From IMG/VR virus record IMGVR_UViG_3300007960_000050, positions 1-41,497 of that record: DNA of 41,497 bases; one strand, 5' to 3'. Numbering within the stretch: position 1 is the first letter of the stretch; each line of letters starts with the position of its first letter. Origin of the DNA: a virus. The position numbers and the translations under genes were made by a program. Positions 1 through 9,184 of this stretch are shown here, one piece after another. The notes beneath the pieces were generated by a model, which was given only the letters and a program-made list of their open reading frames with translations, ran no database searches and was not told the origin of the DNA.

Positions 1-1239
1 ATCAATATCGCTACCAAGCTGCGTCCAGCTACTACCATTCCACTGGAAAACTCTTGTGTGTCCAGAGTTGGTGCCACCACCATCATTATACAGAGCACCA
101 ATCGCTACACGGTCACCGGCTGAATTGAGAGAAACACTCCAACCGCTTTGATCACCAGTCGCTTCACCATCAATATCGCTACCAAGCTGACCCCATTCAC
201 CACCGTCTGAAAGCCATTGGTGACAATCATCTGGGTCTAAAGAAGATCCGCCCCAGTTATCTATAAGTGCATTAAGTCCTTGTTCTATGCCGCTAAACCC
301 ATTGTCCAAGTTTTCAATTGTAACCCAATCTGTACCATTATCTGAAGCCTGTAAAGAATACCTTATTTCTACAAAATCAGCATTTTGCCCTTGTGAATTT
401 GAAGCGAGGGCAGTGTATTCTATAGTATGAGCATCTTGTTCTTGTTGCTGCGAAACACAACTGGAACAAACATTTTGGAAGGGACTATTAGACGGGAAGA
501 CGTTCGTGCAATACTCTCTGATTAGGGCGTCATCTGGTGATTTAATAAATGATAGAGCGAGTGCTCCACAATCTACATCGACACCACATTCATCCATGAG
601 AGGTTGTGCATTGTCTGTGCAGCATTGAGATTGGGCAAAGGGACAGATAATATCTTCATTAGTATTGTCGGTAGAACCAGCAATTGTATAGCCAGAAGAA
701 ATAGCGTCTGCTTTTAGTCTTATGACCGTCGCCGCCATCTGGGTCTCGCCCTGCAAGCTATCAGAGTCATCGACAAAAACAGCAATTTCTGTAGCCGCAT
801 CAAATATAGCTTTTACTGACGGATAATGCTCTTTTATTGATAAAATTCTACCCCAAGGATCATTAGCAGTAGCGATTGCGTTATCACCATTATCTCTTGC
901 AAGAAAACGTATCAGACCAGCGGGGCCAGAAGGATCATCAAATTCTGCCCTAAGAGAAAAGGCGAGAGGGTCATTGACAAAAGAATCAGAGTAATACATA
1001 GTCTTGGAAGAGTTGGTGCAGTCCAAGACAAAGAGTAATCTATTTGGGTATGCAGCCCTAAAGAGTGGATGAAGAACAGCCATTTGATCACGACCAGCAA
1101 ATGTGCCGCCGTTTGACACACTTTTTTCATTTTCGTCTATAAGGGCAATGCATATTACATCATCACACTGTGAGATTGGTGGATCTGGTGGATCTCCGAT
1201 ATCCCCGCAGCAGGGGTCGCATTGGTTGGGTCTTCCCAT
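1..1239 (-). CDS. large virion/tail protein with beta-propeller repeats (partial)
   Basis: The frame is open from an ATG at 1239 to the window edge (413 codons, no stop), so the C-terminus lies outside. A GAGGAACAG ribosome site precedes the start. The N-terminus is Cys- and Pro-rich (CDPCCGDIGDPPDPP). The middle (about residues 60-180) reads like a globular domain (LLFVLDCTNSSKTMYYSD). The last ~70 residues contain repeats of the type QLGSDIDGEATGDQSGWSVS...AGDRVAIGA...HTRVFQWNGSSW, the FG-GAP-like propeller repeat common in marine surface and virion proteins. The repeat also shows in DNA: the same 22-mer occurs at 1-22 and near 169-190. It is last in a fibre operon, so a receptor-binding or tail-tip role is inferred. 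Confidence 0.8.
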   Translation of the reverse strand, partial: MGRPNQCDPCCGDIGDPPDPPISQCDDVICIALIDENEKSVSNGGTFAGRDQMAVLHPLFRAAYPNRLLFVLDCTNSSKTMYYSDSFVNDPLAFSLRAEFDDPSGPAGLIRFLARDNGDNAIATANDPWGRILSIKEHYPSVKAIFDAATEIAVFVDDSDSLQGETQMAATVIRLKADAISSGYTIAGSTDNTNEDIICPFAQSQCCTDNAQPLMDECGVDVDCGALALSFIKSPDDALIREYCTNVFPSNSPFQNVCSSCVSQQQEQDAHTIEYTALASNSQGQNADFVEIRYSLQASDNGTDWVTIENLDNGFSGIEQGLNALIDNWGGSSLDPDDCHQWLSDGGEWGQLGSDIDGEATGDQSGWSVSLNSAGDRVAIGALYNDGGGTNSGHTRVFQWNGSSWTQLGSDID

Positions 1240-1260
1240 TTTCCTGTTCCTCAGTTTGTT

Positions 1261-3966
1261 TTACGGACAACTAACCCACATAGGTCGCCATTCATCTCCC
1301 ATCTTCATAACAATAACATAAGTAGTAGCACCTATAGGTCCAAGGTTCGCGTCTCTGTTTGTAACGGTAATATTCTCTGTTGTGTCTGTACCATTTACGT
1401 ATACACTTAGTGTCGCAGTGGTTGGAGAATTAATACCACCAGCAGCAGAAAGAGTACCGTCTAAAATACCTTCTTTAATAAACGAGGTTGGAGAGGAGGT
1501 TTGCGGTATCAGTTGACCATCGCAATTTAAGTAAGCAACCAACGTATCGTTGCAATACCAGCTTTGTAAAACCTTGCTTCCATCTATCTTTGGATTGTTA
1601 CTATGACCAATCGTGTCATCATATCTAACCTCAAGAGGTGCAGTCGGAGACAATCTACCATCACCAATAGAAATGTTTCTTCTGTCTGTTCTACCAGCAA
1701 TAGCCTTATTGATGGACAATCTGTAGTCTAGAGCCAAAGTTTCAGGATCGCTAAATAACCTGTCTCCATCAGAAATTCCAGCATTGATCTCTATATTGCC
1801 AACTCCACCCTCTGACTCAGAAGTTCCACCCTTGAGGGCAAAATTTCCAATACCTATTGACTTAGTTTGTGTCGAATCTAGTCCGGCACTGTTTCCAATA
1901 AATACACAGTCTGTTGCACTATCAGAGTTCTTTCCAGCACTATCTCCGATACAGATTGCATAAGATGTATCGTTAGAGTCTTGACCTGCTGCTGGACCAA
2001 TAAAAATGTTATTAAATGGAGAAGAAAGTGATGGATTGCTTACTGTTGCATTTGCACCAGCCGCTGAACCAATCATAATTGAATTGTACTGACCAATCGT
2101 TCCGTAAGCTACGTCGCAACCAATCATTACACTTCTTGTGTTTGCCGCCGCATTGATATTTAATTCATTCTCTGGATTAGATATAATAACGTTGCAGTTT
2201 TCAGCAATACTTGAGGTTCCGCTACTAACATAATCCGCGAGACCTTGAAGTGACATCTTACCTATATTTGATGAATCTGTTCCATCAACCTGAACTGCCA
2301 CAAAGGTATTATCTGTTCTGATATTACTAGAAACATCACCAGCAAGACTCAAGTCAGAATAATCTAATACAAAATAGTTTGTACTGTTAGAGGTTTGTAA
2401 TACCTTATTGATACCAGACGTACCAAAAGTTGTGAGAAGTTCAAACTCTGAAAGGCCAGATAAAGAGGTTCCATCTTGGAATCTAATTGCACCCTTGAGT
2501 TTAAAATCTGCATCAAGTTGAGCAAATGGAGTTGTTTCTGCTGGAGATGCATAGTTTGGAGTATTACTAAGGGCATCGCCGCGAGGTTCAAGTTGGAATA
2601 ATGTGTTGGTGAGTCCGTCTTCATTTTTGAAGTTGAACTTAAGATTGTCTTCTGCGTAGTCAGTTCCACCTTTGTTATAATCAATCAAGTCGATATTAAT
2701 CGTATTTCTTTGGAATACCGAATCAAAAGTGGTACTTACCTTAAACTCTGTTTGGTTTTCATCTAGGACAGACAAATAACCATCGTTAACCGTGAAGTGC
2801 TTGTCTGGTGAAGCGACTCTACCAGTAATCAGTGGGTTACTTCCTATACCTATAGCCAGTACGCCTTCGTCTGGAACTTCGTTGTTGTATAGGTCTCTAC
2901 CGATTGCAATAATATCTTGAATAGTGTCAGATTGGATAGTGCCATCTTGAAGGACGTTATTTGAACCAATAATAACATTCTTATATGCGTTTGAATAACC
3001 GTAAAGGCTATTGCATCCAACTACTGTATTTCTACTTGATAAATCTATACCACTACCTGTATGATAACCGATTAGTACATTACAGGTTGATACAGATTCT
3101 GCATCTATACTTGCACCAGCACCATAACCATAAAATGTATTAGTTCCTAATTCAAGACTACCGGCTCTAACACTTGGTGTATACCAGCCACCATAAGTGT
3201 TTCCAAACCCGTCTCCGTAAATAAGACCATCAAGAGAATCTTCTGGATCTAAATCTTGAGAAAGAACCAAGTTCGTCTCGTTACCACCATCGTCTTTGAA
3301 GTACAAAGCCTGAGTTCTTCCACCAACCGAATATGGCTTAACGTATACTTTACCAAAATTGGTGTGGGTAGTTGGCTCAGAAGCCTGCTGGTGAATCGAG
3401 ATTGTACCACTATCTTGATGACCATCGCACATGTAGGCTATAGTCAGTGGTGCATTGGCTTCAAAGTGTCTTTGTTCATGAACTCTGGTTAGACCAATGC
3501 TGACATATCCACGCTCTGAAAGGGACATGTGTGAGAACTCCATGCCATCTGTACCGCTTGGACGAATCAGAGAAAAGTCAGCTACAGTTTTATCTGTTCC
3601 GTTTGGGTTCACGCAGGGTTCATAGGTTCCGTACCCAGTATCGGCATCAATATATGAATCATCAAATTGTGGATCATAACTAAAGTGTAAACCAGAAGCT
3701 CTTTCATTTCCAACCGCTAAAAGCTCTAAACAGCTTCTATATGATGTTGATGGACCACTAGAAAATCTAATATTAGAATCGCCAGTAGATTGGACATTAA
3801 ATATAGTCTCTGGGATGTATGCCGTTCCGGTATTTGGATCGTAAGCAGCATTTGTTATGCCAACTAAACCAGATTGGGAAGCGGTGCCCCCATTTCTTAG
3901 TACAGTAACAGCCTCCCTTATGTCGGATTGGCCGTTATCTAAATGTATTGATAGTCTATCTCTCAT
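1261..3966 (-). CDS. tail fibre/adhesin with YadA-like head repeats
   Basis: The 901-aa product has two blocks of the left-handed beta-roll repeat of trimeric adhesin heads. One is near residues 290-345 (NVLIGYHTGSG, NTVVGCNSL, NVIIGSNNV). The other is near 650-715 (NIFIGPAAG, AICIGDSAG, CVFIGNSAG, SIGIGNFAL). Such repeats trimerise in adhesins and phage fibres. The start has an AGGAATAA ribosome site and lies 4 nt after the upstream fibre gene, so the two are co-translated from the promoter near 6120. No enzymatic domain is visible. A host-binding fibre role is inferred from repeats and position. Confidence 0.85.
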   Translation of the reverse strand: MRDRLSIHLDNGQSDIREAVTVLRNGGTASQSGLVGITNAAYDPNTGTAYIPETIFNVQSTGDSNIRFSSGPSTSYRSCLELLAVGNERASGLHFSYDPQFDDSYIDADTGYGTYEPCVNPNGTDKTVADFSLIRPSGTDGMEFSHMSLSERGYVSIGLTRVHEQRHFEANAPLTIAYMCDGHQDSGTISIHQQASEPTTHTNFGKVYVKPYSVGGRTQALYFKDDGGNETNLVLSQDLDPEDSLDGLIYGDGFGNTYGGWYTPSVRAGSLELGTNTFYGYGAGASIDAESVSTCNVLIGYHTGSGIDLSSRNTVVGCNSLYGYSNAYKNVIIGSNNVLQDGTIQSDTIQDIIAIGRDLYNNEVPDEGVLAIGIGSNPLITGRVASPDKHFTVNDGYLSVLDENQTEFKVSTTFDSVFQRNTINIDLIDYNKGGTDYAEDNLKFNFKNEDGLTNTLFQLEPRGDALSNTPNYASPAETTPFAQLDADFKLKGAIRFQDGTSLSGLSEFELLTTFGTSGINKVLQTSNSTNYFVLDYSDLSLAGDVSSNIRTDNTFVAVQVDGTDSSNIGKMSLQGLADYVSSGTSSIAENCNVIISNPENELNINAAANTRSVMIGCDVAYGTIGQYNSIMIGSAAGANATVSNPSLSSPFNNIFIGPAAGQDSNDTSYAICIGDSAGKNSDSATDCVFIGNSAGLDSTQTKSIGIGNFALKGGTSESEGGVGNIEINAGISDGDRLFSDPETLALDYRLSINKAIAGRTDRRNISIGDGRLSPTAPLEVRYDDTIGHSNNPKIDGSKVLQSWYCNDTLVAYLNCDGQLIPQTSSPTSFIKEGILDGTLSAAGGINSPTTATLSVYVNGTDTTENITVTNRDANLGPIGATTYVIVMKMGDEWRPMWVSCP

Positions 3967-3969
3967 TAT

Positions 3970-5565
3970 TTATTCCTGATCAAATTCGTCATGATAAACA
4001 ATACTAAAGCCACGAACTGTACTAGAGCTTTTTATTCTACTTGCGAACCTTTGTGCCACCTGAACACCTGAATCTACAGTTCCGTACATTACGGTATAAT
4101 CGTAGCCACTTGGGTTGCCCTCTATAATATCTGTACCAGATCTAGCAATAAAGTTTGCATCGTTTAGGGTTGGATAACTATTAGAAAAATGTGGTTCTTG
4201 AGATACAACAACTCTTTGCCCAGACGGTTCGTATCCTTCTAGGAATACGCCCATGCAGCCACTTTGGATAACCATAGAGGCTACTTCACGACCTAATACT
4301 CTTTCTGTTATCAGTGCGTTACCAGATGTAACCTCTAATGAGATATTAGACTCAAACCTAGATCTTGAGTAAGGATCATCTAATGGTAGGCATTTCAGTG
4401 TAGGGTCTGGTTTTCTGTAGGCAAAAATGTAATCTCGTCGATAATCTGATCCGCTAGAGTGGACCTCAAAACCTGCACCATCTAAAGATACATCATCTAA
4501 AAAGCCGCAAACGGCAGAGTTATGGAAACCATCATCTTCTGGATCACAAAAACCACTTGTTGCTAAGTGAAGCGTTTTACACTCATAAAGACATTCTGAT
4601 ACATTATTGTAAGTCGCGTCATTAATAAAAGCCTGACCACTAATAACCACATCATTAAAATAACCATCCCATCTTAACTGTGGATGGCCTAATGCGTATC
4701 TATCATTAATGCTTGGTACTAGGTCTCCATAGACCGTCATTTTTCCATCAGCTACACCCTGAGCCGCACCTGATGGTTGGCCCCCAACACCTACGGCACC
4801 TCCAGAGAAGAATACTTCTTCATTAACGGATGACCATTTGTAACCATCGAAACCAAGATTGAATTCAGACCCAATAGTTGGTGCTATGCCGCCAGAAACC
4901 TGAAGCATACCAAAACTATGTATAGAATTTGTTCCTACGGCAAGCTGATGGTTAGAAGCATCTAAATTACCGTAAAGTAATGGTGCCTCCCCGGAAAAGA
5001 TAGGATTGCCAAAATCATCACAGGTTTCTTCTACACCGATTGGAGTGGAAGCTACTACGAATGTATAGTCAACCTCTTGCCCTATATACCAACCTGCACC
5101 ATGACCAATTGCTACATTAAAGTGGCCCTTCTTATTGTTGTGCAGTGTGTAACTGCCTAGTCCAACATTTCCAGAACCAGTTGTGTTTCCAGCAAGAGAA
5201 GAAAGACCAATTGCTGTATTAGAGTCGCCATAAAAATTACATGATAAAGAATAACTACCAACGGCAGTATTACCACTACCCGTATAATTATTTCTTAGAG
5301 ATGCGTAACCAAAAGCAGAGTTGTCAACGCTGGTTCTCCCAGCTAAGAACATGTTTCTTAGAGATTGATCGCCAGCAAGTGTAGTTCTTGTATCTGGAGT
5401 ATTAAAATTTGCAGTGCTTATTCTAGTACCATTTATAAAATTTGGTACAGAATCAATTAAGTTAATTAAACTGGTGCGTAAGTCGAGAGGTGAAATTTCT
5501 TGAGTGCCATTATCAGGCAACAAGGAATTTATAGAGCTAATGTACTCTGCTTTTGACAAAATCAT
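3970..5565 (-). CDS. tail fibre protein, second YadA-like paralogue
   Basis: The 531-aa product opens with MILSKAEYISSINSLLPDN...ISPLDLRTSLINLIDSV, a short helical N-terminus of the kind that anchors marine phage fibres to the virion. Residues ~77-160 hold five YadA-head-like repeats (NSAFGYASL, NTAVGSYSL, NTAIGLSSL, NVGLGSYTL, NVAIGHGAG). The C-terminal half is a beta-rich region without a recognised domain. It sits between a 162-aa virion protein and the 901-aa fibre with gaps of 9 and 4 nt. Two adjacent fibres with the same repeat suggest a two-part fibre or duplication. Confidence 0.85.
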   Translation of the reverse strand: MILSKAEYISSINSLLPDNGTQEISPLDLRTSLINLIDSVPNFINGTRISTANFNTPDTRTTLAGDQSLRNMFLAGRTSVDNSAFGYASLRNNYTGSGNTAVGSYSLSCNFYGDSNTAIGLSSLAGNTTGSGNVGLGSYTLHNNKKGHFNVAIGHGAGWYIGQEVDYTFVVASTPIGVEETCDDFGNPIFSGEAPLLYGNLDASNHQLAVGTNSIHSFGMLQVSGGIAPTIGSEFNLGFDGYKWSSVNEEVFFSGGAVGVGGQPSGAAQGVADGKMTVYGDLVPSINDRYALGHPQLRWDGYFNDVVISGQAFINDATYNNVSECLYECKTLHLATSGFCDPEDDGFHNSAVCGFLDDVSLDGAGFEVHSSGSDYRRDYIFAYRKPDPTLKCLPLDDPYSRSRFESNISLEVTSGNALITERVLGREVASMVIQSGCMGVFLEGYEPSGQRVVVSQEPHFSNSYPTLNDANFIARSGTDIIEGNPSGYDYTVMYGTVDSGVQVAQRFASRIKSSSTVRGFSIVYHDEFDQE

Positions 5566-5574
5566 AATTTATCT

Positions 5575-6063
5575 CTATTTGAATTTAATTTGCAGTGTAG
5601 ATACATCAAACTTCACTGTGTCACCTTGGTAAATGATTCTTGGATTGCTCAATTCTGCATACATAAGCATGTTGCCAGTTCCATAGTCTCCAGAATCAAC
5701 AATCGCGATTCCAGATACCCAGCCCCAGTCTTGGGTGGCAGTGCCAAATAATATTGTATCAGTATTTTTAATTAAACCACTTCCGGCATTGTGGTCATCT
5801 GAGTCATATGTCCATACGGAATTACCCAGTACGGATGGATCTCCAAGATTTTTTCTCTCATAACCTGTAGATGCACCAATTGAATTTCCAGAGGGTATTT
5901 CTGGAAGCGTACCTCCATTTGCATACTGGGAAACGCCAGTGTCAGAGTCTCTTGGGACTCCACTGCAAAGTGCTATAGCTACATTGGCTGGTTTTGGAAA
6001 ATCTTGACCTCTAAACACATGGTGAAGAAGACCAGACTCCAAATAGTCAGAAAAAGCGGTCAT
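5575..6063 (-). CDS. small tail/virion protein, first gene of the fibre operon
   Basis: 162 aa. The opening (FSDYLESGLLHHVFRG...PANVAIALCSG) and the ending (GDTVKFDVSTLQIKFK) resemble a widespread family of small phage proteins often annotated as tail fibre proteins, with the pattern LLNHVL..PANVYVAL early and a beta-sandwich body. It is the first gene after the TGTGTATAAT promoter at 6118-6127, with an AAAGGGG stretch upstream of its ATG. The exact virion location is not known; the family match is from memory of the pattern. Confidence 0.7.
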   Translation of the reverse strand: MTAFSDYLESGLLHHVFRGQDFPKPANVAIALCSGVPRDSDTGVSQYANGGTLPEIPSGNSIGASTGYERKNLGDPSVLGNSVWTYDSDDHNAGSGLIKNTDTILFGTATQDWGWVSGIAIVDSGDYGTGNMLMYAELSNPRIIYQGDTVKFDVSTLQIKFK

Positions 6064-6117
6064 AATATATTATCCCCTTTAAAAGATCCTTTTAGTGTAA
6101 AACGCGAATTACAAACT

Positions 6118-6127
6118 ATTATACACA
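6118..6127 (-). promoter_or_regulatory. late-type promoter TGTGTATAAT for the fibre operon
   Basis: Read on the minus strand, TTTGTGTATAAT lies about 55 bp before the ATG at 6063. The same TGTGTATAAT decamer occurs before three other minus-strand units and, with at most one change, before two plus-strand units. No TTGACA-like -35 is present. The promoter runs directly out of the T-tract of the capsid terminator. Recognition by the gp55-like sigma factor encoded at 16774-17295 is inferred. Confidence 0.7.
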
Positions 6128-6163
6128 AAAAAAGAGCCATTCCCAATCTAATGGGAATGACTC
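6126..6163 (-). terminator. intrinsic terminator after the capsid gene
   Basis: On the minus strand a 12-bp stem (GAGTCATTCCCA with TGGGAATGGCTC, one G-U pair) and a 6-nt loop are followed by seven T residues. It begins about 30 bp after the capsid stop codon. The T-tract overlaps the next late promoter. Confidence 0.85.
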
Positions 6164-6191
6164 TCTCGTATAGGTAGATAAGCCTATAAAC

Positions 6192-7199
6192 TTAGAAGGA
6201 GCCAAGGATAACGCGACGGTTATCAAGAACACCAAATCCAAGTTCAGCCCATCCGTAGTAGCCAACTCTCTGTTGACGGTGCAGGGTTGGGTCTTCAAAG
6301 ACCTGAAGAGCCTGCTTCATAGGCATAACGAAGCTGTCGTTAGCACCCTGATCCAGACCAACAACCAATTCGAGGTCAGAAGCCTCTACAGCACCACCAA
6401 GACCATTCGTGAAGAAGTCTTGGTATTCTTGACCTTCACCAAGTTCATCAAGGTCGTGAAGGTTAACACCGTAAATGCGAGTGATTGGAGCACCACCTTC
6501 GCTTGCGGTGTAGATCTCGCGACGAGTTACTTCGTCAACCTGATCCAGTCCCCAGTTTCGCACGTCTTCGAGTGCTTCTGGAGAAACGTACAGGTCGGTC
6601 AGACGACCACGATTAGCAGAGCCAGTGTTTCCACCAGCATTACGACGCATAACGGTCTGCATCAGAGAAACCAGACGCTTGGAGAACAAGCCTGCGGTAG
6701 CGTCACCGTCGTAAACCAAGATGTTACGATCAACACCAGCGGCCAACAGTGTGTGCCACCCGTCATCGTTCATCTTCTTGACAAAGCCAGCTTCCATGAC
6801 CTGTGCAGCACGACCAGCCACATCCCAACGAGCCTCACGAGCATAACGGAGCAAGTAGTCGATGCTCGAAGTAATGCTGTAGGTCGGGATCATGACGTAA
6901 TCGCTTTCAACCGCACGCTCAGGAATACGGCCATGACCGGGATTGGTGTAAGCAACGTGCTCACCTTCGAGTCCCGGTGAAATGAGGTCGAGAGGATACT
7001 CAGTAGTAGCTCCGGGCTCGACATTGATAGTCTCGAAAATATCTCCGAGAATATTACCGATCAGAACACCTTTTCGCAAAGGAAGTTCCAATGCTTTAGC
7101 AAACTCACGCTGTGCAGCGTAAGCTACATTCTGGTCATTATCACCAGTCTTCTGATAAAGACTGATGAATTCATCGCTAGGTCTTTCAGTATATGACAT
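6192..7199 (-). CDS. major capsid protein (HK97 fold)
   Basis: 335 aa, in the usual size range for phage capsid proteins. It lies downstream of portal, protease/scaffold and decoration protein, the classical head order. Features include an N-terminal helical arm (YAAQREFAKALELPLRKG), an E-loop-like segment, LYVSPEALEDVRNWG in the central domain, and a C-terminal LDNRRVILGSF as in many capsid proteins. A strong AAAGGAG site precedes the ATG, and an intrinsic terminator follows, as expected for the most abundant late product. The family call rests on pattern and synteny. Confidence 0.85.
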   Translation of the reverse strand: MSYTERPSDEFISLYQKTGDNDQNVAYAAQREFAKALELPLRKGVLIGNILGDIFETINVEPGATTEYPLDLISPGLEGEHVAYTNPGHGRIPERAVESDYVMIPTYSITSSIDYLLRYAREARWDVAGRAAQVMEAGFVKKMNDDGWHTLLAAGVDRNILVYDGDATAGLFSKRLVSLMQTVMRRNAGGNTGSANRGRLTDLYVSPEALEDVRNWGLDQVDEVTRREIYTASEGGAPITRIYGVNLHDLDELGEGQEYQDFFTNGLGGAVEASDLELVVGLDQGANDSFVMPMKQALQVFEDPTLHRQQRVGYYGWAELGFGVLDNRRVILGSF

Positions 7200-7225
7200 G
7201 TTTAATATCTCCTTTAGATTATGGC

Positions 7226-7717
7226 TTACGCAAGTGGGCCGTGATTAGGAAGGTTGACATAAACTTTAGCATATCCATCTGCGTCCTTAGCGGACATAAA
7301 TCGACCAATAGCCAAGTTTCCAGATGCTTCTGCGTTCGCTGCCACTGTTGAAATTTCACCAATGGTTTCGGAAGCATAAGCCAAATCACCAGCGGCGGGA
7401 TTTCCAGTTACCTTATTGGTAACAACCCATCCACGAGTCAGCACAGTGACTTTACCACCCAACTGAACTTCATCTTTATACTGATTAAGATGTGTTCTGG
7501 TCAGGTCTTTGTTAACAACGTCGTTCAAAAGAATACCAACTGGTACATCAGTTGCAGCGGCAGCTTGGTAAGAAACTGTATTGTCGCCCTGATCCATTGC
7601 AGCACCAGAGGCACTCAACAGGTCGAGGCAGACAACGCCTCCACGGTCACCGGTAGCGGCAGTCATGAAATAACTGATATCAGTTGATTCTTCATATCTA
7701 TCTGCTTTAAGAGCCAT
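7226..7717 (-). CDS. putative head decoration/stabilising protein
   Basis: 163 aa, Ala/Gly/Val-rich and beta-rich (VPVGILLNDV, GGKVTVLTRGWVVTNKV, GNLAIGRFMSAKDADGYAKVYVNL). It lies between protease-scaffold and capsid, the usual place of a head decoration protein. The pattern PVGIL...G.VTVL.RG.V is typical of small capsid-cementing proteins related to the lambda gpD/DUF2190 type. Ribosome site AGGAG. Function inferred from position and fold-like pattern. Confidence 0.7.
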   Translation of the reverse strand: MALKADRYEESTDISYFMTAATGDRGGVVCLDLLSASGAAMDQGDNTVSYQAAAATDVPVGILLNDVVNKDLTRTHLNQYKDEVQLGGKVTVLTRGWVVTNKVTGNPAAGDLAYASETIGEISTVAANAEASGNLAIGRFMSAKDADGYAKVYVNLPNHGPLA

Positions 7718-7736
7718 AGTTATAATCTCCTATAAA

Positions 7737-8390
7737 TTACTTGTTAAGTACGTGATTTGTGAACCAGTCTGAGACAGAAGCTCTCGCTGTTTCAAGTTCG
7801 TCGGTTTGCTCTGCCTCTACGAGAGTGGCTTCGCTGGTTTCTACATTATCAAATGCATCTTCAGAAAGTTCTGCTTCGGCTTCTTCTGCTTCAGCTTCTT
7901 CTGCCTTGGCTTCCTTATCCTTCTTTTCTTCGTCTTCGTGCTCATCGGCATACTTCTTCATGCCCTTCTTCTTCATCATAGCAACGATAGCTTCAAAAGC
8001 ACTGTCGTCAAGAGCGTCGAAGGAAGCGAGAGTTTCATCAACTTCTTCTTCTTCCAAACCAGCTTCAGCAAGACTTGCTTTACGCTTCTCCATCTTTTCT
8101 TTCTTCTTCATGTCGTCCATTTCCTTCATGGCTTCTGCCAATTGGGTCTGAGATGACTGAAGAGAATCTTCCAACTCAGCAACACGAGCCTGAGTTGATT
8201 TAATAGTTTCGTTAAGCTCATCAATTGTAGCTTTGCTTTCATCAGCAGCAGCTTCAAAAGCCTCTACCTTGGAAGCAAATTCTTTATCTTTTGCTTCTTC
8301 GATTTTAGCTTTGATAGCTTCGTTTTCGGCCTTAGCTGCTTCAAGCTGTGCTTTAACTTCGGCCAACTGGTCTGTCAAAACATCTGACAT
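7737..8390 (-). CDS. internal in-frame start: scaffold protein alone
   Basis: Inside the protease-scaffold gene an ATG at 8390 (MSDVLTDQLAEVKAQLEAAK) is preceded by AGGAG at 8403-8399 with exactly 8 nt spacing, a better ribosome site than most genes here have. It starts where the protease domain ends and the coiled coil begins. The product would be 217 aa, Glu/Lys/Ala-rich. This is the arrangement of lambda C/Nu3, where the scaffold is made from a nested start. The sequence shows the site and frame; use is inferred. Confidence 0.65.
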   Translation of the reverse strand: MSDVLTDQLAEVKAQLEAAKAENEAIKAKIEEAKDKEFASKVEAFEAAADESKATIDELNETIKSTQARVAELEDSLQSSQTQLAEAMKEMDDMKKKEKMEKRKASLAEAGLEEEEVDETLASFDALDDSAFEAIVAMMKKKGMKKYADEHEDEEKKDKEAKAEEAEAEEAEAELSEDAFDNVETSEATLVEAEQTDELETARASVSDWFTNHVLNK

Positions 8391-9167
8391 TTGTAATTCT
8401 CCTATTGAAAGTTTAGAATTATGATCTACATTAATATTGGCGGTACTGCTATCACGTAAAATTACACTTCTTGGATTAGCTGGTTTAGAAACCAAACCCT
8501 TCCCAGAAAATGAAATATTAGAAAGAGCACGCCCCAGCTTATATCCCTCATATTCACCCGATCCACCATAAGCCCTGAGATGCTTGGTTAAAAAGGAGGA
8601 ACCTTCGTCTCTAGCGAGAACTTTAGCAACACCCTTTTCGTCAATTAATGCATAATCAAATCCAGAAAATAGACATTCCATAGAAACGTACCATTTTCCG
8701 TCTTGGATCTCAGCAATAATTTTTCCCATCCTATCTCTGTTTTCCTCACCGGTCCAACTGTTGTAGAGAACCGCCTGAGTGATAATATCAAACTCTTGTG
8801 GGGCTTCTGCGTCATCAGCTAGAGCTTTACCATCTTTGGTTAAAACATAGCTTCCAGTGATATGACCAATAATGTCATTCTCATCGTGCATAAAATTGAA
8901 CTGCTTGTCTTCGGGGGTATTTCTAGCAGCCCAAGTAGCCTCCGATGTAAACACATCGTCGTTTTTATTCCATCCAGTTGACACCAAGACTGACTCTAGG
9001 TAATAAAGGTCAATCTGATCCTTGTTCTCTGCAACCGCCTTTGCAACTACTTCTTGTGGGATATCTTCCTGAATAGTCGCGGCAGAACAATACGCAACAC
9101 TGGCAGTGCTTTTTACAAGCTCGCCAATACCGTCGTCTATCTCTTTTTGGAATATTTTTATTGTCAT
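7737..9167 (-). CDS. prohead maturation protease with C-terminal scaffold
   Basis: 476 aa. Residues ~1-240 look like a head protease: a conserved His in FNFMHDENDIIGHITGSYV and a Ser in WYVSMECLFSG, in the order and spacing of the His/Ser pair of HK97-type (S78/U35) proteases. This assignment needs a profile search. From about residue 260 the chain is a long charged coiled coil (AEVKAQLEAAKAENEAIKAK, then Lys/Glu/Ala-rich repeats), typical of scaffolding cores. A separate internal start yields the scaffold alone (see 7737-8390). The TGTGTATAAT promoter lies 18 bp upstream of the ATG. Confidence 0.75.
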   Translation of the reverse strand: MTIKIFQKEIDDGIGELVKSTASVAYCSAATIQEDIPQEVVAKAVAENKDQIDLYYLESVLVSTGWNKNDDVFTSEATWAARNTPEDKQFNFMHDENDIIGHITGSYVLTKDGKALADDAEAPQEFDIITQAVLYNSWTGEENRDRMGKIIAEIQDGKWYVSMECLFSGFDYALIDEKGVAKVLARDEGSSFLTKHLRAYGGSGEYEGYKLGRALSNISFSGKGLVSKPANPRSVILRDSSTANINVDHNSKLSIGELQMSDVLTDQLAEVKAQLEAAKAENEAIKAKIEEAKDKEFASKVEAFEAAADESKATIDELNETIKSTQARVAELEDSLQSSQTQLAEAMKEMDDMKKKEKMEKRKASLAEAGLEEEEVDETLASFDALDDSAFEAIVAMMKKKGMKKYADEHEDEEKKDKEAKAEEAEAEEAEAELSEDAFDNVETSEATLVEAEQTDELETARASVSDWFTNHVLNK

Positions 9168-9184
9168 ATTAATTACCTCAAAGC

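Noticed and set aside
6273-6980. 235-aa open frame on the plus strand
   Set aside because: It is antisense to the capsid gene, which has a strong ribosome site, terminator and the expected synteny. The plus frame has no promoter or ribosome site and a composition typical of an antisense shadow.
7759-8151. Ser/Ala-rich plus-strand frame of 130 codons
   Set aside because: It is the mirror of the Glu/Lys/Ala-rich scaffold coding sequence and has no initiation signals.
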